64,000 nucleotides of DNA from Amazonocrinis nigriterrae CENA67 (GTDB taxonomy: Bacteria > Cyanobacteriota > Cyanobacteriia > Cyanobacteriales > Nostocaceae). The stretch's first letter is position 1. Each line of letters opens with the position of its first letter. Below are positions 18,043-26,644 of this stretch, piece after piece. The position numbers and the translations under genes are program-made. The notes under the pieces were generated by a model. That model did no database searches, was not told the DNA's origin, and saw only the letters and a list, made by a program, of their open reading frames with translations. Where the stretch lies: contig NZ_JAECZC010000056.1 in NCBI RefSeq assembly GCF_016056305.1, forward strand, positions 1-64,000, in the 5' to 3' direction.

Positions 18043-19281
18043 TTAATTGCTTAGTAAATCTTTCAAGGCACTTTGAGCTTCAGTGTTGTTTGGATCTATT
18101 TCTAGCGCTTCTTGAATAACTGACATTGCCTCTTGTTTTGCTCCTCCATCGTATGCTAACTGTCTACTAAGTCTGATGTAAATTTCAGCTATTTGACGGC
18201 GAGGAATATCATGAGTAAATTGCTGATAAAAAGCCTTTACACCAGCCAATCCTTTTTCTTTGTGAAGTGGCAAACTGATATTGAAGCAAGTTTCATAACT
18301 GCCTTCACCAATCTTGATTACCTTCTGGCAGTTCTCTACTGCTTCATCGAGGTTTCCTTGTTTAATCAGTGCTTCGCTTAATTTATTGTAATAATAATCC
18401 TTGGGTTCTTTGGCTGCGGCTTGACGGTAAGCAGTGATCGCTTGTTGGTATTTGTTTTGTAATACCAGCGCATCGCCTAATTCTGCGTAATTTGAAGCAT
18501 CAGGCTCGATTTGAGTCAAATGGCGGTAAGCTGCGATCGCCTCGTTCACAAAGCCCCGTTCTAATGATAATTCAGCCAGTTTTTTATAAAAAAGCTTATT
18601 ATTGGGGTCATCTTTGCTGATTTGGCGATAGATAGCTACTGCTTGTGAATATTCCAGGATTTGACCCAGCTTATCATAAGCGTTCTCAGACCAAAGATAA
18701 CCATTCTCATCGAGTTTAATGGCTTCGCGGTAAGCTGCGATCGCTTCTTCTCGTTTGCCTATTGTGAAGAGGGTATCAGCTAAATAGTAGTAATTACTGG
18801 AATCGGGACTGAGTTTAACTGCTTGACGGTAAGCTACTAATGCTTCCTCTATGCTGCCAACTTCCTGCAACTTCTTGGCTAAAAGAACGTAGTTACTATC
18901 ATTTCCAGGATCGAGTTTGACGGCTTGACGGTAAGCAGCGATCGCTTCTTGGGTTCGTCCCTTTTCTGCTAGAAAATTCGCTAATTTGAGGTAAATTGCC
19001 GAATCGGGAGTTAATTGCAATGCTTGGTGATAGGTAGCGATCGTTTCTGCTATCTTGCCTTGGTTAGATAGAACATCTGCCAGTTTGACGTAAGCATAAC
19101 TGTTGTTGCGATCGCTTTTAATCAAACTCCGCCAAATATTAGCGGCTTCTTCATATTTTTTCACTTCTTCGGCAGCTGAGGCTTTTTGCTCCAAATCTTC
19201 CAGCGTTTGTGCAACACTGATTTGAGGAGTCAAAGTCAAACCTAAACTCACCAGCAACGCCAATATTTTGCAGCTTTGCAT
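18043..19281 (-). CDS. Secreted TPR-repeat protein
   Basis: A 412-residue protein with a signal peptide (residues 1-24, MQSCKILALLVSLGLTLTPQ then ISVAQ) and about ten TPR units of 34 residues, mostly of AIAAYRQAxxLxPDxxxYYxLAxxL type. No catalytic domain follows. TPR scaffolds bind protein partners; the signal peptide puts this one in the periplasm or the thylakoid lumen. It is convergent with ho1 and stands alone. The role is unknown. Confidence 0.9.
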   Translation of the reverse strand: MQSCKILALLVSLGLTLTPQISVAQTLEDLEQKASAAEEVKKYEEAANIWRSLIKSDRNNSYAYVKLADVLSNQGKIAETIATYHQALQLTPDSAIYLKLANFLAEKGRTQEAIAAYRQAVKLDPGNDSNYVLLAKKLQEVGSIEEALVAYRQAVKLSPDSSNYYYLADTLFTIGKREEAIAAYREAIKLDENGYLWSENAYDKLGQILEYSQAVAIYRQISKDDPNNKLFYKKLAELSLERGFVNEAIAAYRHLTQIEPDASNYAELGDALVLQNKYQQAITAYRQAAAKEPKDYYYNKLSEALIKQGNLDEAVENCQKVIKIGEGSYETCFNISLPLHKEKGLAGVKAFYQQFTHDIPRRQIAEIYIRLSRQLAYDGGAKQEAMSVIQEALEIDPNNTEAQSALKDLLSN

Positions 19282-19388
19282 AGAATTTCAGCTTAAAATA
19301 ACTAAGTCAATTTTCAAACTCAGCTTAACCTCAGTATGAAAGTTTGTAATCAGCGAAACTTCTCATACTGAGAAAATCCGGCAAAAAT

Positions 19389-20429
19389 ATGGCTACAAAA
19401 ATTCCTGTCACAGTAATCACAGGCTTTTTAGGCAGTGGTAAAACTAGCTTAATTCGCCACCTTCTACAAAATAACCAAGGACGCCGCATTGCAGTTTTAG
19501 TCAACGAATTTGGCGAACTCGGTATTGATGGCGAATTGTTGAAATCCTGTCAAATCTGCCCCGAAGATGATGATAGCGAAAGTAATATTTTTGAATTAAC
19601 CAATGGCTGCTTGTGTTGCACAGTCCAGGAAGAATTTTTCCCCACGATGCAGCAGTTACTCAAGCGGCGAGACAGTATTGACTGTATATTAATCGAAACC
19701 TCTGGTTTAGCCTTACCAAAACCCTTGGTGAAAGCTTTCCGCTGGCAAGAAATTCGTGCTGGTGCGACTGTAGATGCAGTGATTACTGTAGTAGATTGTG
19801 CAGCAGTAGCCGAGGGGACATTTGCTAGTGATTTAGAAGCGATCGCAGCCCAAAGGTTAGCAGATGGTAGCTTAGAACATGAAACACCATTGCAAGAATT
19901 ATTTGAAGACCAACTAGCTTGTGCAGACTTGGTGGTGTTGAGTAAAACTGATTTGGTTGATGGTGAAACCAAAGCCCAAGTTGAAGAATTAATTAAGCAA
20001 GAATTGCCCAGAGTGGTGAAAATTGTCGAGAGCGATCGCGGCACAATCGACCCAGCTATACTATTAGGATTACAAGCCGCCGTTGAAGACAATTTAGATA
20101 GCCGTCACAGTCATCACGACAGTGAAGAAGAACACGACCACGATGATGAAATTACTTCAACACACCTAATTTTAGACCGTACCTTTGACCCCGAAAAACT
20201 GCAACAACAACTGCAAACATTGGTACACCAACAAGAAATATACCGAATCAAGGGCTTTGTCGCAGTCCCTAACAAATCAATGCGCTTAGTAATGCAAGGT
20301 GTAGGCACAAGATTTGATAAATTTTATGACCGCCCTTGGCAACCCCAAGAAGCAAGGCAAACCCGTTTAGTTTTCATTGGACGTGATTTAAAATCAAGTG
20401 AAATAGAATCACAACTAATTGCTTTATAA
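19389..20429 (+). CDS. COG0523 (CobW-type) GTPase metallochaperone
   Basis: A 346-residue G3E P-loop GTPase. Walker A is G12FLGSGKT19. The metal-binding CxCC motif is C74-L-C-C77 in TNGCLCCTV. SKTDL is the base-specificity motif. A His/Asp/Glu-rich linker (238-254, SRHSHHDSEEEHDHDDE) precedes the CobW C-terminal domain (RIKGFVAVP..). Family members deliver Zn, Co or other metals to client enzymes; the His-rich loop suggests zinc or a similar metal. It overlaps the next frame slightly and the gap to its likely start is 16 bp, so the two are probably cotranscribed. No Zur box was recognised upstream. Confidence 0.93.
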   Translation: MATKIPVTVITGFLGSGKTSLIRHLLQNNQGRRIAVLVNEFGELGIDGELLKSCQICPEDDDSESNIFELTNGCLCCTVQEEFFPTMQQLLKRRDSIDCILIETSGLALPKPLVKAFRWQEIRAGATVDAVITVVDCAAVAEGTFASDLEAIAAQRLADGSLEHETPLQELFEDQLACADLVVLSKTDLVDGETKAQVEELIKQELPRVVKIVESDRGTIDPAILLGLQAAVEDNLDSRHSHHDSEEEHDHDDEITSTHLILDRTFDPEKLQQQLQTLVHQQEIYRIKGFVAVPNKSMRLVMQGVGTRFDKFYDRPWQPQEARQTRLVFIGRDLKSSEIESQLIAL

Positions 20430-20445
20430 GTTACTCTGCAAAACA

Positions 20446-20910
20446 ATGAATATTACTCAACTGTTTAATATTGCCAACCTTTTTGTTTTACCCTTTTGGG
20501 CTTTGATGATTCTCCTACCCAATTGGAAAATAACACGGCGGGTAATGGAGTCTTATTTGCCTTTTTTGGTTTTAGCTGGGGCGTATTTGTATTTGTTCAT
20601 CAGCAGTATTACACCAGAAAACGCCCAAGCTTTATCGAATCCTCAATTAGCTGATATTGCTCGATTTTTCTCCGATGAAACAGCTGCTGCTACAGGTTGG
20701 ATTCATTTTCTAGTAATGGATTTATTTGTCGGTCGCTGGATATATTGGGAAGGTCAAAAAACAGGGATTTGGACAATTCACTCGCTAAGTTTATGTTTAT
20801 TTGCTGGCCCGTTAGGATTGGTTTCTCATATTTTGACCTACTGGATTTCTAAGGCATTTTTTCCCAATTCTCTACACAACTCAACTGCAACGGTTGCAGA
20901 AGAAGCCTAA
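20446..20910 (+). CDS. ABA4-like membrane protein (DUF4281)
   Basis: A 154-residue protein with about four hydrophobic segments and the conserved GWIHFLVMDLFVGRWIYWEG and LCLFAGPLGLVSHILTYW stretches of the ABA4-like family. Plant ABA4 is needed for neoxanthin synthesis and has been linked to light-driven carotenoid chemistry; the cyanobacterial role is not established. The start at 20446 (MNITQLFN) is chosen because the longer frame opens inside the metallochaperone gene. Only 16 bp separate it from that gene, pointing to one transcript. Confidence 0.85.
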   Translation: MNITQLFNIANLFVLPFWALMILLPNWKITRRVMESYLPFLVLAGAYLYLFISSITPENAQALSNPQLADIARFFSDETAAATGWIHFLVMDLFVGRWIYWEGQKTGIWTIHSLSLCLFAGPLGLVSHILTYWISKAFFPNSLHNSTATVAEEA

Positions 20911-20932
20911 TTTAAAGAAATATAGTTTTAAG

Positions 20933-20968
20933 GTAGGGTGCGTTGTCGCATAGCGCAACGCACCCTAC
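20933..20968. terminator. Inverted repeat GTAGGGTGCGTTG, possible bidirectional terminator
   Basis: GTAGGGTGCGTTG (20933-20945) and its exact complement CAACGCACCCTAC (20956-20968) form a 13-bp stem with a 10-base loop between convergent genes. The GGGTGCGTTR..AACGCACC type is a dispersed cyanobacterial repeat, and a relative is at 47889-47920. Confidence 0.6.
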
Positions 20969-21093
20969 ATTTAAATTCTTGGTCGTTCTTTGTCATTTGT
21001 CATTCGGAATTTGTATTTACAAAGGACAAACGACTAATGACCAATGATGATGTCTACGAGTGGTTATGCAACTTAGATGCACATTAGCTTACA

Positions 21094-21312
21094 TTATGAA
21101 GCTTTGGCGTATCTATAGTTAGCATCTAACCAACAACGTGGTAGACTTTCGCCAGAAGGAAAAACAAGATTTTGTTTTTGAAAAGAATCAGGTTCCTGTT
21201 CTTCTTGACCTTCTTGGTCTTGTCCGTGAACAATATTAATATTCGGGTCAAGCAATTCTTGAATATCAAGAATTTTGATTAAATCGCTAGTACCTTTGAT
21301 TTGTAAAAACAT
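21094..21312 (-). CDS. Small conserved-looking protein, unknown
   Basis: A 72-residue protein starting MFLQIKGTSDLIKILDIQEL. It has a middle Gln/Glu-rich stretch (DQEGQEEQEPDSF) and a C-terminal FPSGESLPRCWLDANYR motif. The start at 21312 rather than 21336 is decided by GGAGG at 21321-21325, eight bases upstream. It is the last of three small same-strand genes, each with its own ribosome site. I recognise no domain. Confidence 0.75.
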   Translation of the reverse strand: MFLQIKGTSDLIKILDIQELLDPNINIVHGQDQEGQEEQEPDSFQKQNLVFPSGESLPRCWLDANYRYAKAS

Positions 21313-21395
21313 ATAATTAGCCTCCAGAAATTTCAATGAAAAATCTGCACGAGTCTCACTGTCAACTCGCGTGCGTTAATAATTACTCGCAATTC

Positions 21396-21614
21396 TTACT
21401 TAGCAGAATTTTCCACTAATTTCTTAAACCGCATATATGCCTGTTCTGGTGTCAGCGGTTCACATTCCTTTTCATTAGGAATGTAGTATTGCCTGCTATC
21501 AGGAAAATAACGTACAACAAAACTAGGTATCAAACCCAAATGCAAAGCTTTTTTACCAAGTTTTTCTGCGGTTTCTGCTAAGGTATATGCATCATGAAAC
21601 TGATATGTAGTCAT
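21396..21614 (-). CDS. Small protein, unknown
   Basis: A 72-residue acidic-to-neutral protein (MTTYQFHDAYTLAETAEKLG, later YYIPNEKECEPLTPEQAYMR). A perfect AGGAGG lies about 8 bases before the ATG. It has no signal peptide, membrane segment or known motif. Middle gene of a small-gene run (21094-21987). Confidence 0.75.
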   Translation of the reverse strand: MTTYQFHDAYTLAETAEKLGKKALHLGLIPSFVVRYFPDSRQYYIPNEKECEPLTPEQAYMRFKKLVENSAK

Positions 21615-21678
21615 GTCCTTGACCTCCTAAAAGAGGGTTGCCCTCAAAGCAAACTAATGGACATTCAAAACGCAGAAA

Positions 21679-21987
21679 TTACAATTCGCGTTGATATTTC
21701 TCTAAAATATCCACTAGATTGACTTGGCATTGTAGAGGCAGTAAATCAATTAAAGGCAGTTCTCGCCTGCCACCGCCAATTTTAACTGGTATGGATTCCA
21801 ATACTTCTATGACTCTATCCTCAGTGACAGTATTGGAAGTAATTAGGGGATAAAGTTGTTCAGCAACTACGGTATGTAGCTTGGCATCAGATAAATAAAG
21901 ATGCCACTTAGCAATGTCTATGTAAACATTTTCGCCAATTTCTGATGCTAGGGCTTCTAGTAGTTCTGTGGTGTTAGTCTTAGCCAT
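21679..21987 (-). CDS. DUF3181 family protein
   Basis: A 102-residue protein, MAKTNTTELLEALASEIGEN then VYIDIAKWHLYLSDAKLH, which I recognise as the cyanobacterial DUF3181 family; function is not known. The start at 21987 is preferred over the frame opening at 22050, since family members begin near here and AGGGG lies about 9 bases upstream. It is first in a run of three small same-strand genes. Confidence 0.8.
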   Translation of the reverse strand: MAKTNTTELLEALASEIGENVYIDIAKWHLYLSDAKLHTVVAEQLYPLITSNTVTEDRVIEVLESIPVKIGGGRRELPLIDLLPLQCQVNLVDILEKYQREL

Positions 21988-22109
21988 AAAAATAACCCCT
22001 ATATCAACACAAGAGAAAGAAACTCTCAAGTTACTAACATTATCGCTCAATTTATCAGACTGATTCTACCGCCACAGGTTACAGTTGCCCTAGCTTGTAC
22101 AGTCCATCT

Positions 22110-22367
22110 TCAGGTGGATTTGGGCGGTGTTTGTGAGTAGTTAGCGATCGCAGCAATATAAATCAGATGTCCCAATACTACTACTAGCCAACTTGCAGTC
22201 AACCACGGCAGCCATTCCCAGCTTGTTGCTTTCAGGTTATGGACAAACCACAACCCGGAATTAGTCACAGCCGCAACTGCCACATGTACGGCAAAATTCA
22301 TCCGGTCATCTAACTTACGGAATTCTGGGTCTTTGCGATCGGGTTTACGAGGCCAGCGAGGAGGCAT
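22110..22367 (-). CDS. 2TM-domain small membrane protein
   Basis: An 85-residue protein with a basic N-terminus (MPPRWPRKPDRKDPEFRKLD) followed by two hydrophobic helices (about 27-45 and 52-75) with a WEWLPWL turn, the pattern of the 2TM domain family. It is probably an inner or thylakoid membrane protein of unknown role. Its 3' end contains a HIP1 site. Confidence 0.75.
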   Translation of the reverse strand: MPPRWPRKPDRKDPEFRKLDDRMNFAVHVAVAAVTNSGLWFVHNLKATSWEWLPWLTASWLVVVLGHLIYIAAIANYSQTPPKST

Positions 22368-22699
22368 AAATATTTGTTACAGAATTGAATATACTGTGCT
22401 TATTTTAAGGTTTTTGGGGATGCAGTTGCTAGGGATTGGGGATTGGTGACTGGGAACTCCTTTAGAACTCAATACCCTTGGGTTAACTGATTGAGGATTC
22501 AGAGACTTACCAATAAAAAATGTCCTATTTTAATAGCTTTACCCCGAAGGATTCATCCGTCACCCGTCATCCGTCATCCGTCATCAACCTATCGAGTGAC
22601 CTTTTAATGATTTCGAGTAAAAAATGATTCATCTTCTTGATAGAGGGAAGCAATACATAGACTCGTGAATATGTAAATAACCTTGAGAGGTGAATGACA
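22368..22699. repeat. Gap with CATCCGT tandem repeats
   Basis: At 22552-22586 lie four tandem CATCCGT/CACCCGT heptamers. The rest is AT-rich, with the divergent promoters of the flanking small genes presumably here. The sequence GAGAGG at 22685-22690 is the ribosome site of the next gene. Confidence 0.55.
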
Positions 22700-22897
22700 A
22701 TGGCTAAAGCAAATCCAGTTGAAGTACAAAAACACTTGAAGGGTGTTGACTATCCTGCTGACAAGCAAGAATTGATCCAACATGCTAAACAGCACAAAGC
22801 TGATCAAGATGTCATCTCATTATTAGAACAATTGCCAGACAACCAGCAGTATAAGAATCCAGCAGATCTCAACAAAGCTTTAGGTGAAATTGAATAG
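22700..22897 (+). CDS. DUF2795 domain protein
   Basis: A 65-residue protein, MAKANPVEVQKHLKGVDYPA then DKQELIQHAKQHKADQDVIS, matching the DUF2795 pattern (small all-helical; often found near stress or DNA-related genes; function unknown). GAGAGG ends 9 bases before the ATG at 22700 and only 3 before the ATG at 22694, favouring the former. It ends two bases from the convergent moaC stop. Confidence 0.8.
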   Translation: MAKANPVEVQKHLKGVDYPADKQELIQHAKQHKADQDVISLLEQLPDNQQYKNPADLNKALGEIE

Positions 22898-22898
22898 G

Positions 22899-23405
22899 CT
22901 ATGGTTCTGGCAGGTAATAATCTCCTGATTTTCCGCCAGTTTTACTGACTAAACGAATCGATTCAATTTGCATCGACTTTTCTAAAGCTTTTGCCATATC
23001 GTATAAAGTCAAAGCCGCAATCGAAACGGCAGTTAAAGCTTCCATTTCTACACCAGTTTCAGCTTTGGTTTTGACTGTGGCATGAATTTGATAACCTGGT
23101 AGTTCCAAATCTGGTGTGATCTCGACTGTAATTTTTTGCAAAGGCAACGGATGACATAGGGGAATCAAAGCAGCCGTTTGTTTAGCTGCCATAATTCCAG
23201 CTAACCTGGCAGTTGCCAAGACATCCCCTTTGGGAGTATTGCCAGCTTGAATCGCGGCTAAGGTTTCTGGCAACATTCGTACCTTAGCTGCTGCTACAGC
23301 CTGGCGCACAGTAGCCGCTTTGCCAGATATATCTACCATCTGTGCTTGTCCTTGGGCATCTAGATGGGTTAAGTTCGTAAAATTAGATGGAATATTCTCT
23401 TGCAT
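22899..23405 (-). CDS. moaC: Cyclic pyranopterin monophosphate synthase MoaC
   Basis: A 168-residue enzyme for the second step of molybdenum cofactor synthesis, turning the MoaA product into cyclic pyranopterin monophosphate. Conserved blocks are [31 protein letters not shown] and [20 protein letters not shown]. Length is normal for the family. No other mo gene is nearby. The start lies about 40 bp from the divergent tRNA-Arg gene, so their promoters are close together. Confidence 0.96.
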   Translation of the reverse strand: MQENIPSNFTNLTHLDAQGQAQMVDISGKAATVRQAVAAAKVRMLPETLAAIQAGNTPKGDVLATARLAGIMAAKQTAALIPLCHPLPLQKITVEITPDLELPGYQIHATVKTKAETGVEMEALTAVSIAALTLYDMAKALEKSMQIESIRLVSKTGGKSGDYYLPEP

Positions 23406-23442
23406 TATTTTGCTAGGGCGTGTTATTATAAGTTTCTGGAAA

Positions 23443-23516
23443 GGGCGTGTAGCTCAGTGGACTAGAGCACGTGGCTACGGACCACGGTGTCGGGGGTTCG
23501 AATCCCTCCTCGCCCG
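23443..23516 (+). tRNA. trnR: tRNA-Arg (ACG)
   Basis: A cloverleaf can be drawn: acceptor GGGCGTG with CTCGCCC (one T-T mismatch), D arm GCTC..GAGC, anticodon stem CGTGG/CCACG around loop CTACGGA (anticodon ACG), and T arm GGGGG-TTCGAAT-CCCTC with discriminator G. The CCA end is not encoded. Anticodon ACG would be read as ICG for arginine CGN codons. Confidence 0.95.
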
Positions 23517-23563
23517 TTGATGAAAGTTAGGAGTTGTGAGTTAGGAGTGACTAGTTACTCAGC

Positions 23564-24796
23564 TCACAACTTATTTAATGAGTAGGAATCCTCACCTCGA
23601 CCCAACGCAAAACGCAGGGAACTTGATACATTTTTGTTGGACTGGGTGAGAAAAATCATCAATCCCAGGAAAGTTAAACAGGCAGTACCAGCAAACATGT
23701 TGGGGTAGCCGGCTTTTTCAGCAACAAAACCAAAAATCGGGGCTGCGATCGCTAGTCCAAAATCAAATCCAGCGATGCAGAGAGCAAAAATTTGCCCCCG
23801 TTCTTCTGGTAATGAACGGTCTGCCATTAAAGTGGTAATCATGGAAATTAATGTTCCACCGCCCAACCCTTCAGTGATTCCAGCTAGCAAAAATATACTA
23901 CTACTTCTAGCTTGCCATAACAGCAGCGTTGTTAGAGTGTAAGCCAGGATGCCAAAAGTAATAAACAAACCACGACCGAAGCGATCGCTGGCTCGACCTA
24001 CGAATATTCTCAGAGTAAAACTAGCGATCGCTGAAACTGTGAAAAACAAGCCTGCATTCAAATCGACGCCAGTTTCTTGAATAAATAACGGTAAAAAGGT
24101 GTGTACACTACCAAGGGCTAAACCCGCTAACAACATGACTATAGCCGGGACTCTCATCCGTGGGCTAATTAAAATTTGCCAGAAATTAGTCTTTTTGCTT
24201 GGGACTGATGATCGTCTCTGCACTGGTGGATTGATAACTTGTATAGATGCCAACACCCCAATAAAAGCTATTTCTGTGGCTAACAGAAATAACACACCGT
24301 AACCAGTTGTAGCTTGTAAATAGCCCCCCAAGGCAGGCCCAAATGCTAAACCAATGGGAGCTGCTAAACTCATATAACTAATAATTTCACCACGCTGTTT
24401 CAGCGGTGCTAAATCCGCTACCAAAGCACTGTATCCAGTCGTAAAAGCAGCCATACTAATGCCATGAAAGACACGCACCAGCATCAACAGCGGAATTGAT
24501 GTGAATGCCAAATAGCCAAGGGGTGCGATCGCGGCGATGATCGTACCAATTAACAACAGCAGTTTTCGACCATGTTGATCTGCTAATCGTCCCAGCATGG
24601 GACGAAACAACAACAGACCAATGGCAAAACCACCAATCACGATGCCAATTTGTTGCTTACTTGCACCTAAATCTTGGATATATAGCGGTAGAGTTGGCAA
24701 TAACAAACCCATACTCGACCAGAATACTAAACCTGCTGTAAATAATGTCAGCAAGTTTAGTCGCAAAGAAGTATCAAAGGTATCAAAAGCTTTCAA
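23564..24796 (-). CDS. MFS transporter
   Basis: A 410-residue major facilitator with about 12 membrane helices. The loop 2-3 signature is seen as GRLADQHGRKLLL and its counterpart in the second half as GRASDRFGRGL. It resembles the drug/sugar exporter branches (DHA-like), but the substrate is not inferable. It is a single gene, minus strand, with the C-terminus ending in a hydrophilic tail after TM12. Confidence 0.9.
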   Translation of the reverse strand: MKAFDTFDTSLRLNLLTLFTAGLVFWSSMGLLLPTLPLYIQDLGASKQQIGIVIGGFAIGLLLFRPMLGRLADQHGRKLLLLIGTIIAAIAPLGYLAFTSIPLLMLVRVFHGISMAAFTTGYSALVADLAPLKQRGEIISYMSLAAPIGLAFGPALGGYLQATTGYGVLFLLATEIAFIGVLASIQVINPPVQRRSSVPSKKTNFWQILISPRMRVPAIVMLLAGLALGSVHTFLPLFIQETGVDLNAGLFFTVSAIASFTLRIFVGRASDRFGRGLFITFGILAYTLTTLLLWQARSSSIFLLAGITEGLGGGTLISMITTLMADRSLPEERGQIFALCIAGFDFGLAIAAPIFGFVAEKAGYPNMFAGTACLTFLGLMIFLTQSNKNVSSSLRFALGRGEDSYSLNKL

Positions 24797-24892
24797 GGCA
24801 GATGCTGTTTAATAGAGTTTTTTGTCAAAAGTCAATAGTCCATAGTCAACAGTCAAAAGTAATTCCCTTGACTGTTGACTATTATTGTCACC

Positions 24893-25903
24893 TTAGTTAA
24901 CATTTTTTGCTATCACCTCCCGCACGCGATAGATGGGGCGACCTTGGGATTCATGGTAAGTACGCATGAGTAACTCTGCTAGAAGACCGAAGCAAAACAG
25001 CTGTACTCCGGTCACTAACAACAGTACTGCCAAAATCAGCAAAGGACGATTGCCAATGTCTTCGTGCAAAGCCAATTTTACAAAAGTTAGGTAAATACCA
25101 ATCACCGTCCCTGCCACCATTGAACTTAAGCCCAACAGCCCGAAAACATGCATTGGGCGTGTGAGGAACTTTTTCATAAATAAAATGGTTAGCAAATCCA
25201 TCAAAACGCGGAATGTGCGTGACAAACCATACTTACTCCGACCAAAGCGGCGGGCGTGATGTCGCACAGGCATTTCCGTAATTCTCGCACCTTCAATGTA
25301 AGCTAAAGCAGGTAAAAAACGGTGTAATTCTCCGTAGAGATTCATGTCTGCCACGAGTTCTGCACGATAGGCTTTCAAAGAACAGCCATAGTCATGAATA
25401 TATACGCTAGTAGTACGCCGAATTAGCCAGTTAGCAATTTTAGAAGGAAGTAACCGATTGACCGCTCCATCTTGACGTTTTTGCCGCCAACCGCTCACCA
25501 AATCGTAACCTTCTTCTAACTTTGCCAACAACATGGGAATATCCGCAGGATCATTCTGGAGGTCAGCATCTAAAGTGACGATCGCTTTGCCCAAAGCATA
25601 ATTAAACCCAGCCGCCATGGCCGCAGTTTGCCCATAATTACGACGTAAAATCACCGCTTTTAAATCATTGCGGATTTGCGCTTGGGCTTTGAGAAATTCC
25701 GCAGAACCATCTGTAGATCCATCATCCACACAAATAATTTCATAACTCAATTCACTTCCAGCTAAACTCGATGCGATCGCCTCCAATAAAAGCGGTAAAC
25801 TTTCCACTTCATCGCGCACCGGCACCACCACCGAAACATCTGGAACAATTGCTAAAATCGTCCCATTCTCTTGAGCAATTCCTCCAGAAAACCCACTCCT
25901 CAT
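24893..25903 (-). CDS. GT2 polyprenyl-phosphate glycosyltransferase
   Basis: A 336-residue inner-membrane enzyme. The N-terminal GT-A domain has VDDGSTDGS, LDADLQNDPADIP (DxD) and the RRNYGQTAAMAAGFN acceptor loop. The RRFGRSKYG motif and two C-terminal membrane helices (about 240-265 and 283-310) mark the DPMS/GtrB/ArnC-like branch. Such enzymes load a sugar onto undecaprenyl or dolichol phosphate for later transfer to envelope glycans. It ends near the NlpC/P60 gene (14-bp gap, same strand), so the two may be cotranscribed. Confidence 0.92.
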   Translation of the reverse strand: MRSGFSGGIAQENGTILAIVPDVSVVVPVRDEVESLPLLLEAIASSLAGSELSYEIICVDDGSTDGSAEFLKAQAQIRNDLKAVILRRNYGQTAAMAAGFNYALGKAIVTLDADLQNDPADIPMLLAKLEEGYDLVSGWRQKRQDGAVNRLLPSKIANWLIRRTTSVYIHDYGCSLKAYRAELVADMNLYGELHRFLPALAYIEGARITEMPVRHHARRFGRSKYGLSRTFRVLMDLLTILFMKKFLTRPMHVFGLLGLSSMVAGTVIGIYLTFVKLALHEDIGNRPLLILAVLLLVTGVQLFCFGLLAELLMRTYHESQGRPIYRVREVIAKNVN

Positions 25904-25917
25904 ATTCCTCAGCGTCC

Positions 25918-26622
25918 TCAGCGTCTCTGTGGTTCGTAACTCTTAATAACTCTGCCAGCACCTCGCAGTTGCTGATAGTATAACTGACTGACCGTATCTC
26001 CCTGTTCCGAGAGAATATCAATACCAATTCCATTTCGTCCTTGGGCTTGCCCGGAACTATGGATATAATAACCATCTGCCAAATAAAGACCTACATGGGT
26101 GGCTTTTTCGGGAGTGCCAAAAAACACTAAATCTCCTGCTGACAATTCAGCAATAGCAATTGCTTGAGTAAAACCTTCCTGCTGATAGGCATCTCTGGGT
26201 AACCAAACACCCACCGAGGCAAATGCTGCTTGCATCAAGCCAGAACAGTCATAATTTGGCCCCACTGTACCACCCCAAAGGTAATAATTTGACTGTTGCA
26301 TCGCTTTTTGAGTGAAAGAGATCACCTCTGGAAGCAGTTTCTGAATGTCATATTGAGAAAATGATTTAGCCTGATAAAGTACAGTAGCAGGTTGTATGAA
26401 ACCTAAATCAGAAAGGGATAGCCACCCTGGATAGTCATCCTCACATAAATACACCTCAACTGCTGAATCCTGATGATTTGATGTTACCTGTAAATGTCGC
26501 CCAGCAGCGGCTTGAGTTGCCAAACGCGTACATTCAGGAGAATCATATAAATTTAGGTCAGCAAGACACTGGTATTCTCCCAATTGGGGATTTGAGATTT
26601 GGGATTCAGGATGAGAAGGCAT
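25918..26622 (-). CDS. NlpC/P60 gamma-D-Glu-diamino acid endopeptidase
   Basis: A 234-residue peptidoglycan peptidase with an N-terminal bacterial SH3 region (about 15-75) and a C-terminal NlpC/P60 domain. The catalytic triad reads Cys126 (NYDCSGLM), His176 (ATHVGLY) and His188 (YIHSSG). These numbers and the 234-residue length coincide with my recollection of the structurally known Anabaena and Nostoc homologues, which cleave free L-Ala-gamma-D-Glu-diaminopimelate in wall recycling. The start at 26622 is chosen on that basis; the frame opening at 26706 would overlap the divergent gene. There is no signal peptide, so it is cytoplasmic. Confidence 0.95.
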   Translation of the reverse strand: MPSHPESQISNPQLGEYQCLADLNLYDSPECTRLATQAAAGRHLQVTSNHQDSAVEVYLCEDDYPGWLSLSDLGFIQPATVLYQAKSFSQYDIQKLLPEVISFTQKAMQQSNYYLWGGTVGPNYDCSGLMQAAFASVGVWLPRDAYQQEGFTQAIAIAELSAGDLVFFGTPEKATHVGLYLADGYYIHSSGQAQGRNGIGIDILSEQGDTVSQLYYQQLRGAGRVIKSYEPQRR

Positions 26623-26644
26623 TATTTTAGGTGAATAGCTAACA

